From: Aphrocallistes beatrix
Taxonomy: Eukaryota; Porifera; Hexactinellida; Sceptrulophora; Aphrocallistidae
Assembly: GCA_963281255.1 (NCBI GenBank)
Contig: OY725495.1
Span: 3,968,001 to 4,032,000 of the forward strand
Direction of reading: 5' to 3'
DNA: 64,000 nucleotides
The notes under the pieces: generated by a model
Databases searched by the model: none
The model's input: only the letters and a program-made list of their open reading frames with translations
Told to the model about the DNA's origin: nothing
Shown here: positions 1 to 9,481 of the stretch, one piece after another
Position numbering within the stretch: the stretch's first letter is position 1
Layout: each line of letters begins with the position of its first letter
Translations under genes and position numbers: made by a program

Positions 1-1096
1 CACTGGAGTTGTCGAAAAAGTGTATTACGACCTTTTCGTTCGTGGCAATGGCGTTTTTATATGCAATTGTAGAGCCGATGTTTTTAATTGCGATAAGGTT
101 GGTCAGGTCATTTTGTGCGGGAAATACGGACTGCGTTGAGGGAGAATCGAGCAGTTTTATGTCGAAATTCAGTTCTGAATCGCTATTCGTTTTCGACAAG
201 ACAGAGTTATTATCACCTTGGATTTTGGATTTCAAATGTTCCTTTTCATCTTCGAGGGTTGAGATTGTTACCTCCTGATTCTCCAATTTCTGTTTCAGCC
301 CGGCCACATCTTGGCAGTACTGTTTTTCTATACTCATTCGATCTTGTTCGAGAGTTTCTATCTTGCTCAGTGCGAATGTTAACTGCAGCTGAGTGTGCTT
401 TGACTCGTTTTCTCTTTGATGTTCTCCGAGTTCACACCTTTTAAATTCATCCTGACACCCAAATTTCATGAATGGGCAATTCACAATTGAGTTTGGACAG
501 TCGGTTCGTAAATGAACTTCGATTTCTCTTCGTTTGAGGTTAGAAAGGCACTCGTTCGGACATTCTATTTGAATATCTTGACAGTCTTCATAATGAGATT
601 CTAATTCCCTGTATTTCACTTCCATTCCACAATATTCGCAGTTCACTCGCAGTAGCTGACACTCGCGTTTATGGTTGTCTAACTCAGATCTTTTGAAAAT
701 GGCTTCACACTGATCTGGACAATGTATCACAAACTCTGGACACGAATCCAAATGTCCTTGGACCTCTGCCAGCGTCCCATCCCATAAGCACCCCCTTGTA
801 ATGAGTGGACACTTCGCTTTTAATCCCGGAATAGAGTTTCGCGACAATTTCATTGGTTGGAAATCCTCGCCTTCCTCCATACACTTCTCACACATGTGTA
901 ACTGATCCTGTCCGACCTGACAAGCGTCATTCATTATCCCATTACATTTAGTGCAGATGAGTAGCTGTACTTCCAACGGACTCAAGCTGTCCACTAACAA
1001 GTTCGGGTCGAAACCTCCGAAATCGCCTTCCTCCCTTTCAACGAGTAAAAGCTGATCACTGCAATCAGTTGAGTTGTACGTTTTTCTGGTCGCCAT
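1..1096 (-). CDS. TRAF-type zinc-finger protein, 5' part only
   Basis: Open from ATG at 1096 down to the window edge (365 codons, no stop), so the 3' end is missing. The N-terminus has a RING-like cysteine cluster (CTKCNGIMND, then CEKC about 20 residues later) that is shorter than a normal RING. After it come several TRAF-type zinc-finger repeats with Cys/His spacing (CPLITRGCLW...HLDSCPEF, CPDQCEAIFKRSELDNHKREC, CEYCGMEVKYRELESHYEDC, CPNECLSNLKRREIEVHLRTDC, CPFMKFGCQDEFKRCELGEH), then about 60 residues of coiled coil. This is the layout of TRAF-family adaptors and E3-like proteins acting under surface receptors. No MATH (TRAF-C) domain is seen in the visible part; the last residues do not look like one. 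Such genes are often expanded in early animals. The start is the first ATG of the frame. A role in receptor signalling or ubiquitination is inference from the family. Confidence 0.8.
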   Translation of the reverse strand, partial: MATRKTYNSTDCSDQLLLVEREEGDFGGFDPNLLVDSLSPLEVQLLICTKCNGIMNDACQVGQDQLHMCEKCMEEGEDFQPMKLSRNSIPGLKAKCPLITRGCLWDGTLAEVQGHLDSCPEFVIHCPDQCEAIFKRSELDNHKRECQLLRVNCEYCGMEVKYRELESHYEDCQDIQIECPNECLSNLKRREIEVHLRTDCPNSIVNCPFMKFGCQDEFKRCELGEHQRENESKHTQLQLTFALSKIETLEQDRMSIEKQYCQDVAGLKQKLENQEVTISTLEDEKEHLKSKIQGDNNSVLSKTNSDSELNFDIKLLDSPSTQSVFPAQNDLTNLIAIKNIGSTIAYKNAIATNEKVVIHFFDNSS

Positions 1097-1752
1097 TTCA
1101 AAGTTGATTTTAGTAACTAAGCACTAGACTAAACTCAATTGAATATTCTATATAATAGATATTATAGCAAGGATTTACCTAATCAGTAAGACCGTATCAA
1201 GTTTCTTGTCGCTACTGAAGACTTTTACTTTTACTGCTTCAATACCTCAAAATAGATTTAGAATCTCTTAAAATGTAATTGTTTTATACCGTGAAGTTAC
1301 TGTGAAAATGAAAATTTTGTATGTGGACATTAGACATATAAACAACCCTTTCTCTCTGAAATAGCATATTTTGTTTTGTAGGGAATGGTTGGATATTAAA
1401 TTGATGCGAGTTGCTTTAGGGTTGTTTAGCTAATCACTCCTCAGTTTAAACTCGCGAAATCTTGCATTTACTTTTGCAGACAGGATTATCACTAACCTTT
1501 CTGTTCTTCGTAATGCTACATAGTCATTAATGGATAAAATTGAGACCAGAATATTGTACGTAAATAATAGAATACAATCGAAATTTAGTTCTTGTTTGAC
1601 AGAGTAACTGATGTTATTATGCATAAAATATATTATTTAAACACAGCTCACAAACATGACATTGAACTCATAACTTAGCTCGATTATCATATTTATTTTT
1701 CACATTCAATAATCTATACAACAATCTATATAACAAAAAGATGTATGTAGTA
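1097..1752. other. Intergenic, AT-rich
   Basis: Lies upstream of the TRAF-type gene and should contain its promoter. I see no supported coding exon or recognisable element here. Confidence 0.5.
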
Positions 1753-2163
1753 GGTCTGTTGCGTGTGATTTTGAGACCAGTCATTAACTAGCTAATACAC
1801 CACTGACCAAGACAATATCGCATGTGTGCAAATTTTGAGCTATAAGGAACAAACGAACTAACCAACAACAAGCTTGTTTTAATAGTTTCAAAATAATCAT
1901 TCATTTCCACGATAAAAATTAAATTGCTCAACACCAATTGTTGTATCACTATAAATATCAACAGATAATTATCGTTATCAATCACCAAGTCGAAAATTAA
2001 TAGCTAGAATAGCAATGCCACATTGTATTGAACACAAAACAATTTAGCAAAGGCAAGTTACAACGATAGATTAATATACTATATATCCCCAAGATTTAAA
2101 CATAGACAATGAAACAATGGATAACTAGTTCATGACTGGTCTCAAAATCATACGCAACAGGTC
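1753..2163. repeat. Non-autonomous element with ~42-bp terminal inverted repeats
   Basis: The left end (1753-1795) contains TTGCGTGTGATTTTGAGACC and the right end (2123-2163) contains its reverse complement with one or two differences. The interior is AT-rich with no coding capacity. At 411 bp with long inverted ends this is a MITE-type DNA transposon remnant; the superfamily is not clear and no convincing target duplication was found. It directly abuts the next repeat. Confidence 0.7.
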
Positions 2164-2224
2164 CTCCGCTTAATCGGGTCAAAATGTCCTCTGACCGATG
2201 TGACTATATTAAGCGGAGTCGACT
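2164..2224. repeat. Partial CAGTCGACTCCGCTTAAT-end element (family P1)
   Basis: Only the right half remains: CCGCTTAATCGGGTCA, then GTCCTCTGACCGATGTGA and the terminal AAGCGGAGTCGACTG followed by TA. The same sequence recurs in full at 16.3, 16.6, 43.98, 49.5 and 61.2 kb. It ends about 40 bp before the ATG of the NHL-repeat gene, so it lies in that gene's promoter or 5' UTR. Confidence 0.7.
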
Positions 2225-2266
2225 GTATATCATAACGTTGTGTTGATTACCATACTTAGTTCCGTA

Positions 2267-3124
2267 ATGGCAACTTCTACTGTGGTGATGCTTGAAGCAG
2301 AAAAAGACTATGCTTATGAACGAGGTAGTTATCAGGGAAGAATGACTCCTGTAGTGAGTGTAGAGAGACAGATTATCGAGGAAGGAATGCTTGACTATCC
2401 TTATGGAATAGCAGCGGAGTATCAAACTGGGAATATTTATGTATCAGATCAATGGGAAAACAGAGTGAACGTATTTGATAGCGACGGAAAGTATTTGTGC
2501 GAGTTTGGAGATAATATGGATGGCTCTCTTTCTCTTGCTATTTCAGAAAATAGAGTTTTCGTGACTCAGTCTTGGTCGAATTGTGTGTTAGTCTATGATT
2601 TGAATGGAACTTTCATCACAAAGTTGGGAAGTAGAGGTAGCGGAGAAACTCAATTCATTTTCCCTCATGGCATTGCAATCAATGAAATTAATGGAGACAT
2701 GTATGTGTGTGATACTAACAACAATAGAATACAAATATTCTCAAAAGAATTTCCGTTAAATTTTCAGTTCGGACAAGGGATACTGGACTCTCCTTTTGAC
2801 ATCGAACTAACTAACGAGTATATCTATGTACTTAGCAACTCAGAACATTTCCTACACTGTTTCTCCTATGACTTCACTCAAACACACAACACCTCTCTCA
2901 CTTCTATTTCCAAATACCTGATACATCCTCTCGCATTCTGCATAGATGGATCTGATCACTTTATTATATCTGACAAGGCTCAAAGTGCTATCATTATTTT
3001 CAATCAGAAAGGTGAATTGGTGCACACGATTACTGATAGTGTAGAATGCCCGCTTGGAGTTGCACTGGATTCAAAAGGTAGAATTCTACTTGTAGCTTCA
3101 CATCATCATCTTCTAATATTCTAA
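2267..3124 (+). CDS. NHL-repeat beta-propeller protein
   Basis: Single-exon ORF of 285 residues. It consists almost wholly of NHL-type repeats: segments such as YPYGIAAEYQTGNIYVSDQW, FPHGIAINEINGDMYVCDTN and PLGVALDSKGRILL follow the pattern 'P.GIA....G.IYV.D...NR...F', about six times, enough for one propeller. There is no RING, B-box, signal peptide or membrane segment, so it is a free-standing NHL propeller rather than a full TRIM-NHL. NHL propellers bind RNA or protein partners; the specific role is unknown. The ATG at 2267 is preferred; the reading frame also continues a few codons upstream without an ATG. An AATAAA lies at about 3233. Similar short NHL proteins are numerous in early animals. 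Confidence 0.8.
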   Translation: MATSTVVMLEAEKDYAYERGSYQGRMTPVVSVERQIIEEGMLDYPYGIAAEYQTGNIYVSDQWENRVNVFDSDGKYLCEFGDNMDGSLSLAISENRVFVTQSWSNCVLVYDLNGTFITKLGSRGSGETQFIFPHGIAINEINGDMYVCDTNNNRIQIFSKEFPLNFQFGQGILDSPFDIELTNEYIYVLSNSEHFLHCFSYDFTQTHNTSLTSISKYLIHPLAFCIDGSDHFIISDKAQSAIIIFNQKGELVHTITDSVECPLGVALDSKGRILLVASHHHLLIF

Positions 3125-3429
3125 ATTTCATTCTCAAATTCAGTACTCTTGATAGTTAATATATGTAGTGATATGTTGTTAAAACATTTCTAAATAACTA
3201 TTGTGCGCTGGAGACAAGTGACGTTTTCAATTAAATAAATTACCTTGAATATACCAAATCATTCAGGATTCCAACCATTTAGGAACCATAATTGCCTGGT
3301 TGTATATATGTCTTTACTTTGTATACGTAAAACTCCTTGAAATACTTACGTACAACTGCAAAGGGTTTCTTATATAATACATTCCAATGGATATGCCTTT
3401 GAAATCAATAAATATAACATCTTAAACTA

Positions 3430-5094
3430 ATGACCATTAACCTTAAAATCATGAATTTCTTTCTAAACAGCAAAAAAAATAAAAAAAATGGCTCCAATCC
3501 TCAATACAGTCCACTTATCGGATATTTTTATCTTTTGAATACGATTATCGGGTCAGGTTTTCTCGGAATTCCTTTCGCTTTCTACCATGCTGGGTTATTT
3601 CCTAGCTTTATCACTCTATCCATCTTGTCTCTGTGTTCTTGTATCACTAGTTTGTGGTTGTTGGAAATCATGGGTCGTGCGAGAGTGCTAGATAAGTTAA
3701 GAAGAGGCGAAACAGTAGGACAAATCCTGAATGAAACTAACTGTGGTCATCTTTATCGAATTTCATCTGAACGTAAATATGAACTAACAGAGTTATGTGA
3801 GATAATGTTCGGAACGGCAGGTAAGATTATCTTTATTGCTATCATCACAGTTTACTGCTTCCTCGCGCTATGGAGCTATTGTGCAGTGGTCGGAACCACT
3901 TGGTCTTCCAACATTCCAGTGAACACATCCATGGTTGCAGAGTGTCATCAGACAGACTTCACCATGCAATACTTCCCTACGAACACACGTTGCTACAGCT
4001 GGTATCGTGTGTGCGTGTCTGTGTTCGGAGTTGTAGTCACACTCCTCTCTCTGTTGGAGCTGAACGAGCAGAAGTACATCCAAGCCATCTTCTCCATTCT
4101 TAGGTTCGTAGCACTCAGCTCAATCATCACATTTGCAATCTACCTCATCGTCTATAATAGCCTCAATGCTGACACTCCTATCCCGTCTGGACTCAACCAC
4201 ACGAATGCCACAAGCACACAGCTGTTGTCCCGGTTTGATATGAAATGGTGGTTGGTGACCATTCCTGTCCTAGTGTATGCACAAAATCTACACCAAGGTA
4301 TCCCCTCCCTCACACACCCTGTCCTGCCGAAGATACGTCTGAAGGCTATGCTAATCGCGACCTTCGTCACCACGTGGAGTTTCTACACACTTCTGGGTAT
4401 CGTGGTGTCATTCGCCTTTCTCAGTCTCATCAATGAGAACGCCACTCTAGACTGGAACTACTTCACAGGAGCTGCCCATAACATTGCAGTACGGATCATT
4501 TCCTACTTCATCATTCTCTTCCCGTCTCTCGACATCATCTCTGCTTATCCACTGGTGGTGACCGCAGTCGCTAACAATCTGTATTTAGTACTGATGCGTC
4601 GTGACACTTCTGAAGCAATGTTAACGTGGAAGGATCGGATCGGAAAACTTCTTTTTCGTTTCGTTTTCGCTTTTGCTCCTCTGATTGGAGCCATCTTCAT
4701 ATCCAATCTGGTCACTGTGCTTAAGTTCGCTGGACTGTTCGCTTTTGCAATACTATTTTTTGCTCCTATTTTGTGTCAAGTAAGATCCAGAAGACTTTGT
4801 GTGAAACATTTCGGTGATTCCTGTGGATCTATAGTAAGCAATTTGAACATCACTCAACCTTTGATTCCTAGAAGCGACTGCCTTAATAATTCTCTTCTCA
4901 CAAGTTTTGATCAAACTCTTAACCATTCGTTGCGCCAAGAGAGCGGAAGAAGGAGAGCTATTCTTCATTTCTTATTTCACATAGAAGCAAGGACTCCATA
5001 TTCTGGATTGTATTCTAGCAATTTTGTTCTAATCATTGTCTCCGTCATATCTATTGTTAGCTTTGCACTTGCTCTAGGTAGTGTTGTACAGTAG
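3430..5094 (+). CDS. AAAP-family amino-acid transporter, copy 1
   Basis: Single-exon ORF, 554 residues. The start LIGYFYLLNTIIGSGFLGIP is the first membrane helix of the amino acid/auxin permease family (Pfam Aa_trans; SLC32/36/38 relatives), and about 11 hydrophobic segments follow. Residues around 170-260 form a loop with N-glycosylation sites (NVTS-like NTS, NHTNATS), as expected for an extracellular loop. It probably moves amino acids across the plasma or lysosomal membrane; the substrate is not readable. ATG at 3430 starts the frame, but the next Met (3451) matches the start of the second copy and may be the real one. An AATAAA is near 5202. It faces copy 2 tail to tail, and the middle third (about 3880-4563) is almost base-for-base identical to that copy. 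Confidence 0.85.
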   Translation: MTINLKIMNFFLNSKKNKKNGSNPQYSPLIGYFYLLNTIIGSGFLGIPFAFYHAGLFPSFITLSILSLCSCITSLWLLEIMGRARVLDKLRRGETVGQILNETNCGHLYRISSERKYELTELCEIMFGTAGKIIFIAIITVYCFLALWSYCAVVGTTWSSNIPVNTSMVAECHQTDFTMQYFPTNTRCYSWYRVCVSVFGVVVTLLSLLELNEQKYIQAIFSILRFVALSSIITFAIYLIVYNSLNADTPIPSGLNHTNATSTQLLSRFDMKWWLVTIPVLVYAQNLHQGIPSLTHPVLPKIRLKAMLIATFVTTWSFYTLLGIVVSFAFLSLINENATLDWNYFTGAAHNIAVRIISYFIILFPSLDIISAYPLVVTAVANNLYLVLMRRDTSEAMLTWKDRIGKLLFRFVFAFAPLIGAIFISNLVTVLKFAGLFAFAILFFAPILCQVRSRRLCVKHFGDSCGSIVSNLNITQPLIPRSDCLNNSLLTSFDQTLNHSLRQESGRRRAILHFLFHIEARTPYSGLYSSNFVLIIVSVISIVSFALALGSVVQ

Positions 5095-5251
5095 ATATAA
5101 TAATGCTCGTATATTTTAAATTTTTTAATCTTAGACGCTCAAATATCGATCTACGCTATGGTTGTCACCTAGGGAAAAGAAAATCTCGGACTATAGTGGA
5201 ATAAAATGTAATTGGGGTATATAGCTAGACTCAATTAACATAATTTTGGGG

Positions 5252-5349
5252 CATGCCTAATTTACGGGACGGGACGGGACAGTCCCGGAGAATCTAGATG
5301 CCTAATTTACGGGACGGGACGGCATCCCGTCCCGTAAATTAGGCATGCC
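5252..5349. repeat. 98-bp near-perfect hairpin element
   Basis: Starts CATGCCTAATTTACGGGACG and ends with the reverse complement; the internal GGGAC motifs repeat several times. A 13-base direct repeat (CATAATTTTGGGG) flanks it at 5239-5251 and 5350-5362, which may be a target duplication. It sits between the convergent transporter genes. Confidence 0.65.
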
Positions 5350-5657
5350 CATAATTTTGGGGGTTAGTTGTAACCTATAAGTTTGTGTGAAGTCCTGCCA
5401 TACCACAGCTTCCTCCACTGCTCCACTGCCCGGCACCACGCCCCCCCCCCCCAGGTACCCACACTTGGCGCCTATGAGTGACACCATGGTCAATTGGTCA
5501 TCTTGTTAATCATCGTGAGACCACTTCTCTTCACTAATAAACTGGAATGTCGTATTAATAATCAGATTTCTATCGCATTGTTTCTAACCAATTAAGTACA
5601 TATGTCAAATGTACAGTTCTCTCTAATACACAAGCTTGTAACATAAAATTATTCAAA

Positions 5658-7325
5658 TCATACCAATGTATATACAACGCTCCCAATAGCAAGGCAGAAG
5701 CAAACCACTGCTACAATGCTAACACAAATGATTACAAAGTTACTTGAGTACCAACCTGAATACGGAGTTCTAGCCTCGACGTAGAATAAGAAGTGTAGAA
5801 ACTTGTTTTTAAAAGCTTTATTCCGATGCATCGGTGAGTTGTAGCGAGCAGGAGAGACTGTCTGGTCTGAGTAGTGACTCTCCACTCCAGCACTCACACT
5901 GCGAGGCATTAAGTGCTCGAATATTGCTGAGACATCATCTTGGTTGCTTTCTAACTTCTTCACACAAAGCCGCTTCGATTGGATTTGACAGAAGATAGGA
6001 ACGAAGAATAGCATTGCGAAAGCGAACAGTCCAGCGAAATTTAGCACAGTGACCAGATTGGATATGAACATGGCTCCAATCAGAGGAACAATAGCGAAAA
6101 CGAAACGAAAAAGAAGTTTTCCGATCCGATCCTTCCACGTTGACATTGCTTCAGAAGTGTCACGACGCATCAGTACTAAATACAGATTGTTAGCGACTGT
6201 GGTCACCACCAATGGATAAGCAGAGATGATGTCGAGAGACGGGAAGAGAATGATGAAGTAGGAAATGATCCGTACTGCAATGTTGTGGGCAGCTCCTGTG
6301 AAGTAGTTCCAGTCTAGAGTGGCGTTCTCATTGATGAGACTGAGAAAGGCGAATGACACCACGATACCCAGAAGTGTGTAGAAACTCCACGTGGTGACGA
6401 AGGTCGCGATTAGCATAGCCTTCAGACGTATCTTCGGCAGGACAGGGTGTGTGAGGGAGGGGATACCTTGGTGTAGATTTTGTGCATACACTAGGACAGG
6501 AATGGTCACCAACCACCATTTCATATCAAACCGGGACAACAGCTGTGTGCTTGTGGCATTCGTGTGGTTGAGTCCAGACGGGATAGGAGTGTCAGCATTG
6601 AGGCTATTATAGACGATGAGGTAGATTGCAAATGTGATGATTGAGCTGAGTGCTACGAACCTAAGAATGGAGAAGATGGCTTGGATGTACTTCTGCTCGT
6701 TCAGCTCCAACAGAGAGAGGAGTGTGACTACAACTCCGAACACAGACACGCACACACGATACCAGCTGTAGCAACGTGTGTTCGTAGGGAAGTATTGCAT
6801 GGTGAAGTCTGTCTGATGACACTCTGCAACCATGGATGTGTTCACTGGAATGTTGGAAGACCAAGTGGTTCCGACCACTGCACAGAAACTCCAAAGCGTT
6901 AGGAACGAGTAGATTGTCATTATGATGACAAAGGAAATCTTGCCCACCAAACCAAACATTATATCACATAGTTCTGTCATTTCGAACTTTCGCTTGCTTG
7001 AAATGAAGTATACCTCCTGCTGGATTGAGGAGTTGTAACTCTCTGAGTTTTCGTTCAGTATCGCTTCTTTTTCATTTCCTGTCCGTAGTTTGTTTAGAAC
7101 TCGAGCTCTTGCTAGAATCTCCAACAACCACAGTGCAGTAATGCATCCACTCACGGACAGTATGGTGAGTGTGGCTAGACTGGGAAATATGCCGGCGTGA
7201 TAAAATGTGAATGGAATCCCGAGAAATCCTGTCCCTAGGATAAAGTTCAAGTTGTAGAAGTAGCCAATGAGGACATTGAATTGATGCGAATGCGTTTTAG
7301 GAGGAGACTTTAACCTGAAATTCAT
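5658..7325 (-). CDS. AAAP-family amino-acid transporter, copy 2
   Basis: Single-exon ORF, 555 residues from ATG at 7325. The frame runs on upstream without an ATG, so 7325, which matches MNF of copy 1, is taken as start. Same family and topology as copy 1: first helix NVLIGYFYNLNFILGTGFLG, about 11 membrane segments, glycosylated loop. The N-terminal 190 and C-terminal 120 residues differ clearly from copy 1 (for example a longer insert around NEKEAILNENSESYNSS), while the middle is almost identical at DNA level. The two genes form an inverted pair with their 3' ends about 560 bp apart. Substrate unknown. Confidence 0.85.
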   Translation of the reverse strand: MNFRLKSPPKTHSHQFNVLIGYFYNLNFILGTGFLGIPFTFYHAGIFPSLATLTILSVSGCITALWLLEILARARVLNKLRTGNEKEAILNENSESYNSSIQQEVYFISSKRKFEMTELCDIMFGLVGKISFVIIMTIYSFLTLWSFCAVVGTTWSSNIPVNTSMVAECHQTDFTMQYFPTNTRCYSWYRVCVSVFGVVVTLLSLLELNEQKYIQAIFSILRFVALSSIITFAIYLIVYNSLNADTPIPSGLNHTNATSTQLLSRFDMKWWLVTIPVLVYAQNLHQGIPSLTHPVLPKIRLKAMLIATFVTTWSFYTLLGIVVSFAFLSLINENATLDWNYFTGAAHNIAVRIISYFIILFPSLDIISAYPLVVTTVANNLYLVLMRRDTSEAMSTWKDRIGKLLFRFVFAIVPLIGAMFISNLVTVLNFAGLFAFAMLFFVPIFCQIQSKRLCVKKLESNQDDVSAIFEHLMPRSVSAGVESHYSDQTVSPARYNSPMHRNKAFKNKFLHFLFYVEARTPYSGWYSSNFVIICVSIVAVVCFCLAIGSVVYTLV

Positions 7326-9481
7326 ATTACTTACTATAACAACAATAATGAAACAGTTACATTGATATTCTCGTGGATACACAGTGCCTATTTCATCTCT
7401 ATTGTTCAAAGAGAGATTTGAGAAGGAACAACTGTATGCTTGGTTTACTTTGTAGCTATAGCATCGCCATTTTAGCCTTCAACTATCAATTCGGATATGT
7501 TCTTCAATTAGAAGAAGCATTAGAACCTGTTCTCTATCATATTATTCGTTACACTTTTAAGCTTCGTCTTTTTATTAAAATGTTGATACAATTAACATTA
7601 CATCGTTAACTGCTTGTTCTTAATTAATTGATCATTGGCGATGTTTCACGATAGCTATTCGTTAGAACGTATTTGAAGGCCATGCTTGGAAAATTGACAA
7701 ATTTTGTGATTTTTCGAGTGATATCAATTATAACAGTAGGACATAAGTATTTAGAGATGTTATCTACCATATAATTAATCAATGTAAGCTTAGGCACCCG
7801 CAGGCCTTTTTTTTAACGAGGTTTCTCAATCTTATAAACCCCTGGACACATTCCTGGATTTGCCCCTGGTGGCTATTTTATTTGTGCTCCAGTGAGCTAA
7901 AATATATAATTCCTTTTATTTTAATGTTCAAATTAAAAAGTATACTTAAAACATTCAATAAATACATTTGTTTCATTTTAAGCATATAAAATATAAAATA
8001 ATGTAAAAATATCTTAAATTCAGAACTGAAGAATTGTCTACTGAAGTTGTTATTAATTTATTTAAATTGTATTTTGCAATATTGCTCAATCTAGGGAATT
8101 ATCATGGGATAATCTACTGATTTAATTTTCAAAAAAACGACAAAATTTATCCTGCATTGTAGCACAATAATGTATCCTAAATATTCTTGTATTCTTTTTC
8201 TTCTTACAAAAGCTTCTACTTTGACTACTCATGCTATATCATCCGTAGGGTATATTACCTTACAGCCATTACTGTGTAATCACATAGCGTAATAAGATTT
8301 CCCAGATCAATACAGACATCTCCACGTGGTTTGATGGATTACGAATATGAACTCAAGCTTTAGAAAGCAGCCAACAGAATTATGAGTATTTATCAAATCT
8401 AATCTCTGAAAACAAATCAATTACCACAAGGTTACTGGATCGTGATCTTTTTTAAAATTCCTTCTTTACAAGGTTGTGTTTTTCTAGTTTTTCAAGCATA
8501 TACTTGAATGACTTCAATTCAAGCATCACTTTTGGGAATGTCTTTTGTAGACGACCTAGTACGTAGACGGACTTCAGGAATGCAATATTTCCTAATGATT
8601 AGCATGTTTACGAACAAAACTTTTCCCTCGAAGTAGATTATCCGTCAAATATACCACTAACGTAATCCAGCTATGAATTAACCCTTCCTTGAAGTTCAAA
8701 GTTTGATATTTTGTCTAAATTTCGTGACAGAGACGGATTTAACGCATACTATCCCAGGTAGTTTTATGAAAGTGTCCAACCCCAATTTTTCCAAAATTTG
8801 TCATTACAAAATATCACTAAATTCAGACCCCTTATGTTTGTGTGGGATCAGAATACTCTAGTCTCAAACCAACTTGAAACCATCCACCCTCTTTGCCTCT
8901 TTTATGTTGTCATTTCTCTCTATTTATAGTTCTGGGTGATATGATGTCTATCTCAATGACCAGCAACTGACAGTCTGGTTGAGGTCAATTGGAACATAAA
9001 ATTTCTTTTTGAGCCTGGGAATACGAATGTGTAACGAACCTACATAGATTCGTTTCCCTTTCCACCGCCCACATTGAGTACACATTGCCAATTCCTTGTC
9101 AGTGTTAATTAAATGTTTTTCCTAATACGTATGTATATAGGTGCTTGTCAAATATTTTTGATAGAATAAGAGGGACCCAAACTTCTGAAAAAATGTTTCG
9201 TCACGATGTTATTTCTCTCTAATTTATGTTCAGCAGGAGTTATTATGGCGGTACAGTAGTGTAAGTATTGCAAAAACACTCCTCAATTTCTAGATTCAAC
9301 CCAATCGATCAAAATCTCTTGAATAAGGTATCCTAGTACAGTTATCTTCTTGACCACGAGCTAATATGAAGAATCCCTTTATACTGAATTTAATATCTCT
9401 AACTCAGTCACGGGTTTGCTTCCGATAAGAGTTGCCATATAAATATCAAATGGCAATCCTGAATCTATACTATCATTAGTA
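7326..9481. other. Intergenic region without recognisable gene
   Basis: About 2.1 kb of AT-rich DNA. At 7690-7760 there is a stretch (TTTTGTGATTTTTCGAGTGA...GATGTTATCT) that recurs at 35050-35115 next to a repeat cluster, so it is part of a dispersed repeat. Upstream exons of the beta-propeller gene at 9.5 kb could lie here, but I could not support any. Confidence 0.45.

Noticed and set aside
3868-4436. Small ORFs on both strands inside the transporter genes, repeated at 6328-6902
   Set aside because: They are out-of-frame shadows; their duplication only reflects the identical DNA of the two paralogues.
7805-7832. About 24 bases (ACGAGGTTTCTCAATCTTA and neighbours) shared with 18221-18246
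   Set aside because: Too short to define an element; flanks differ and the second copy has extra sequence.
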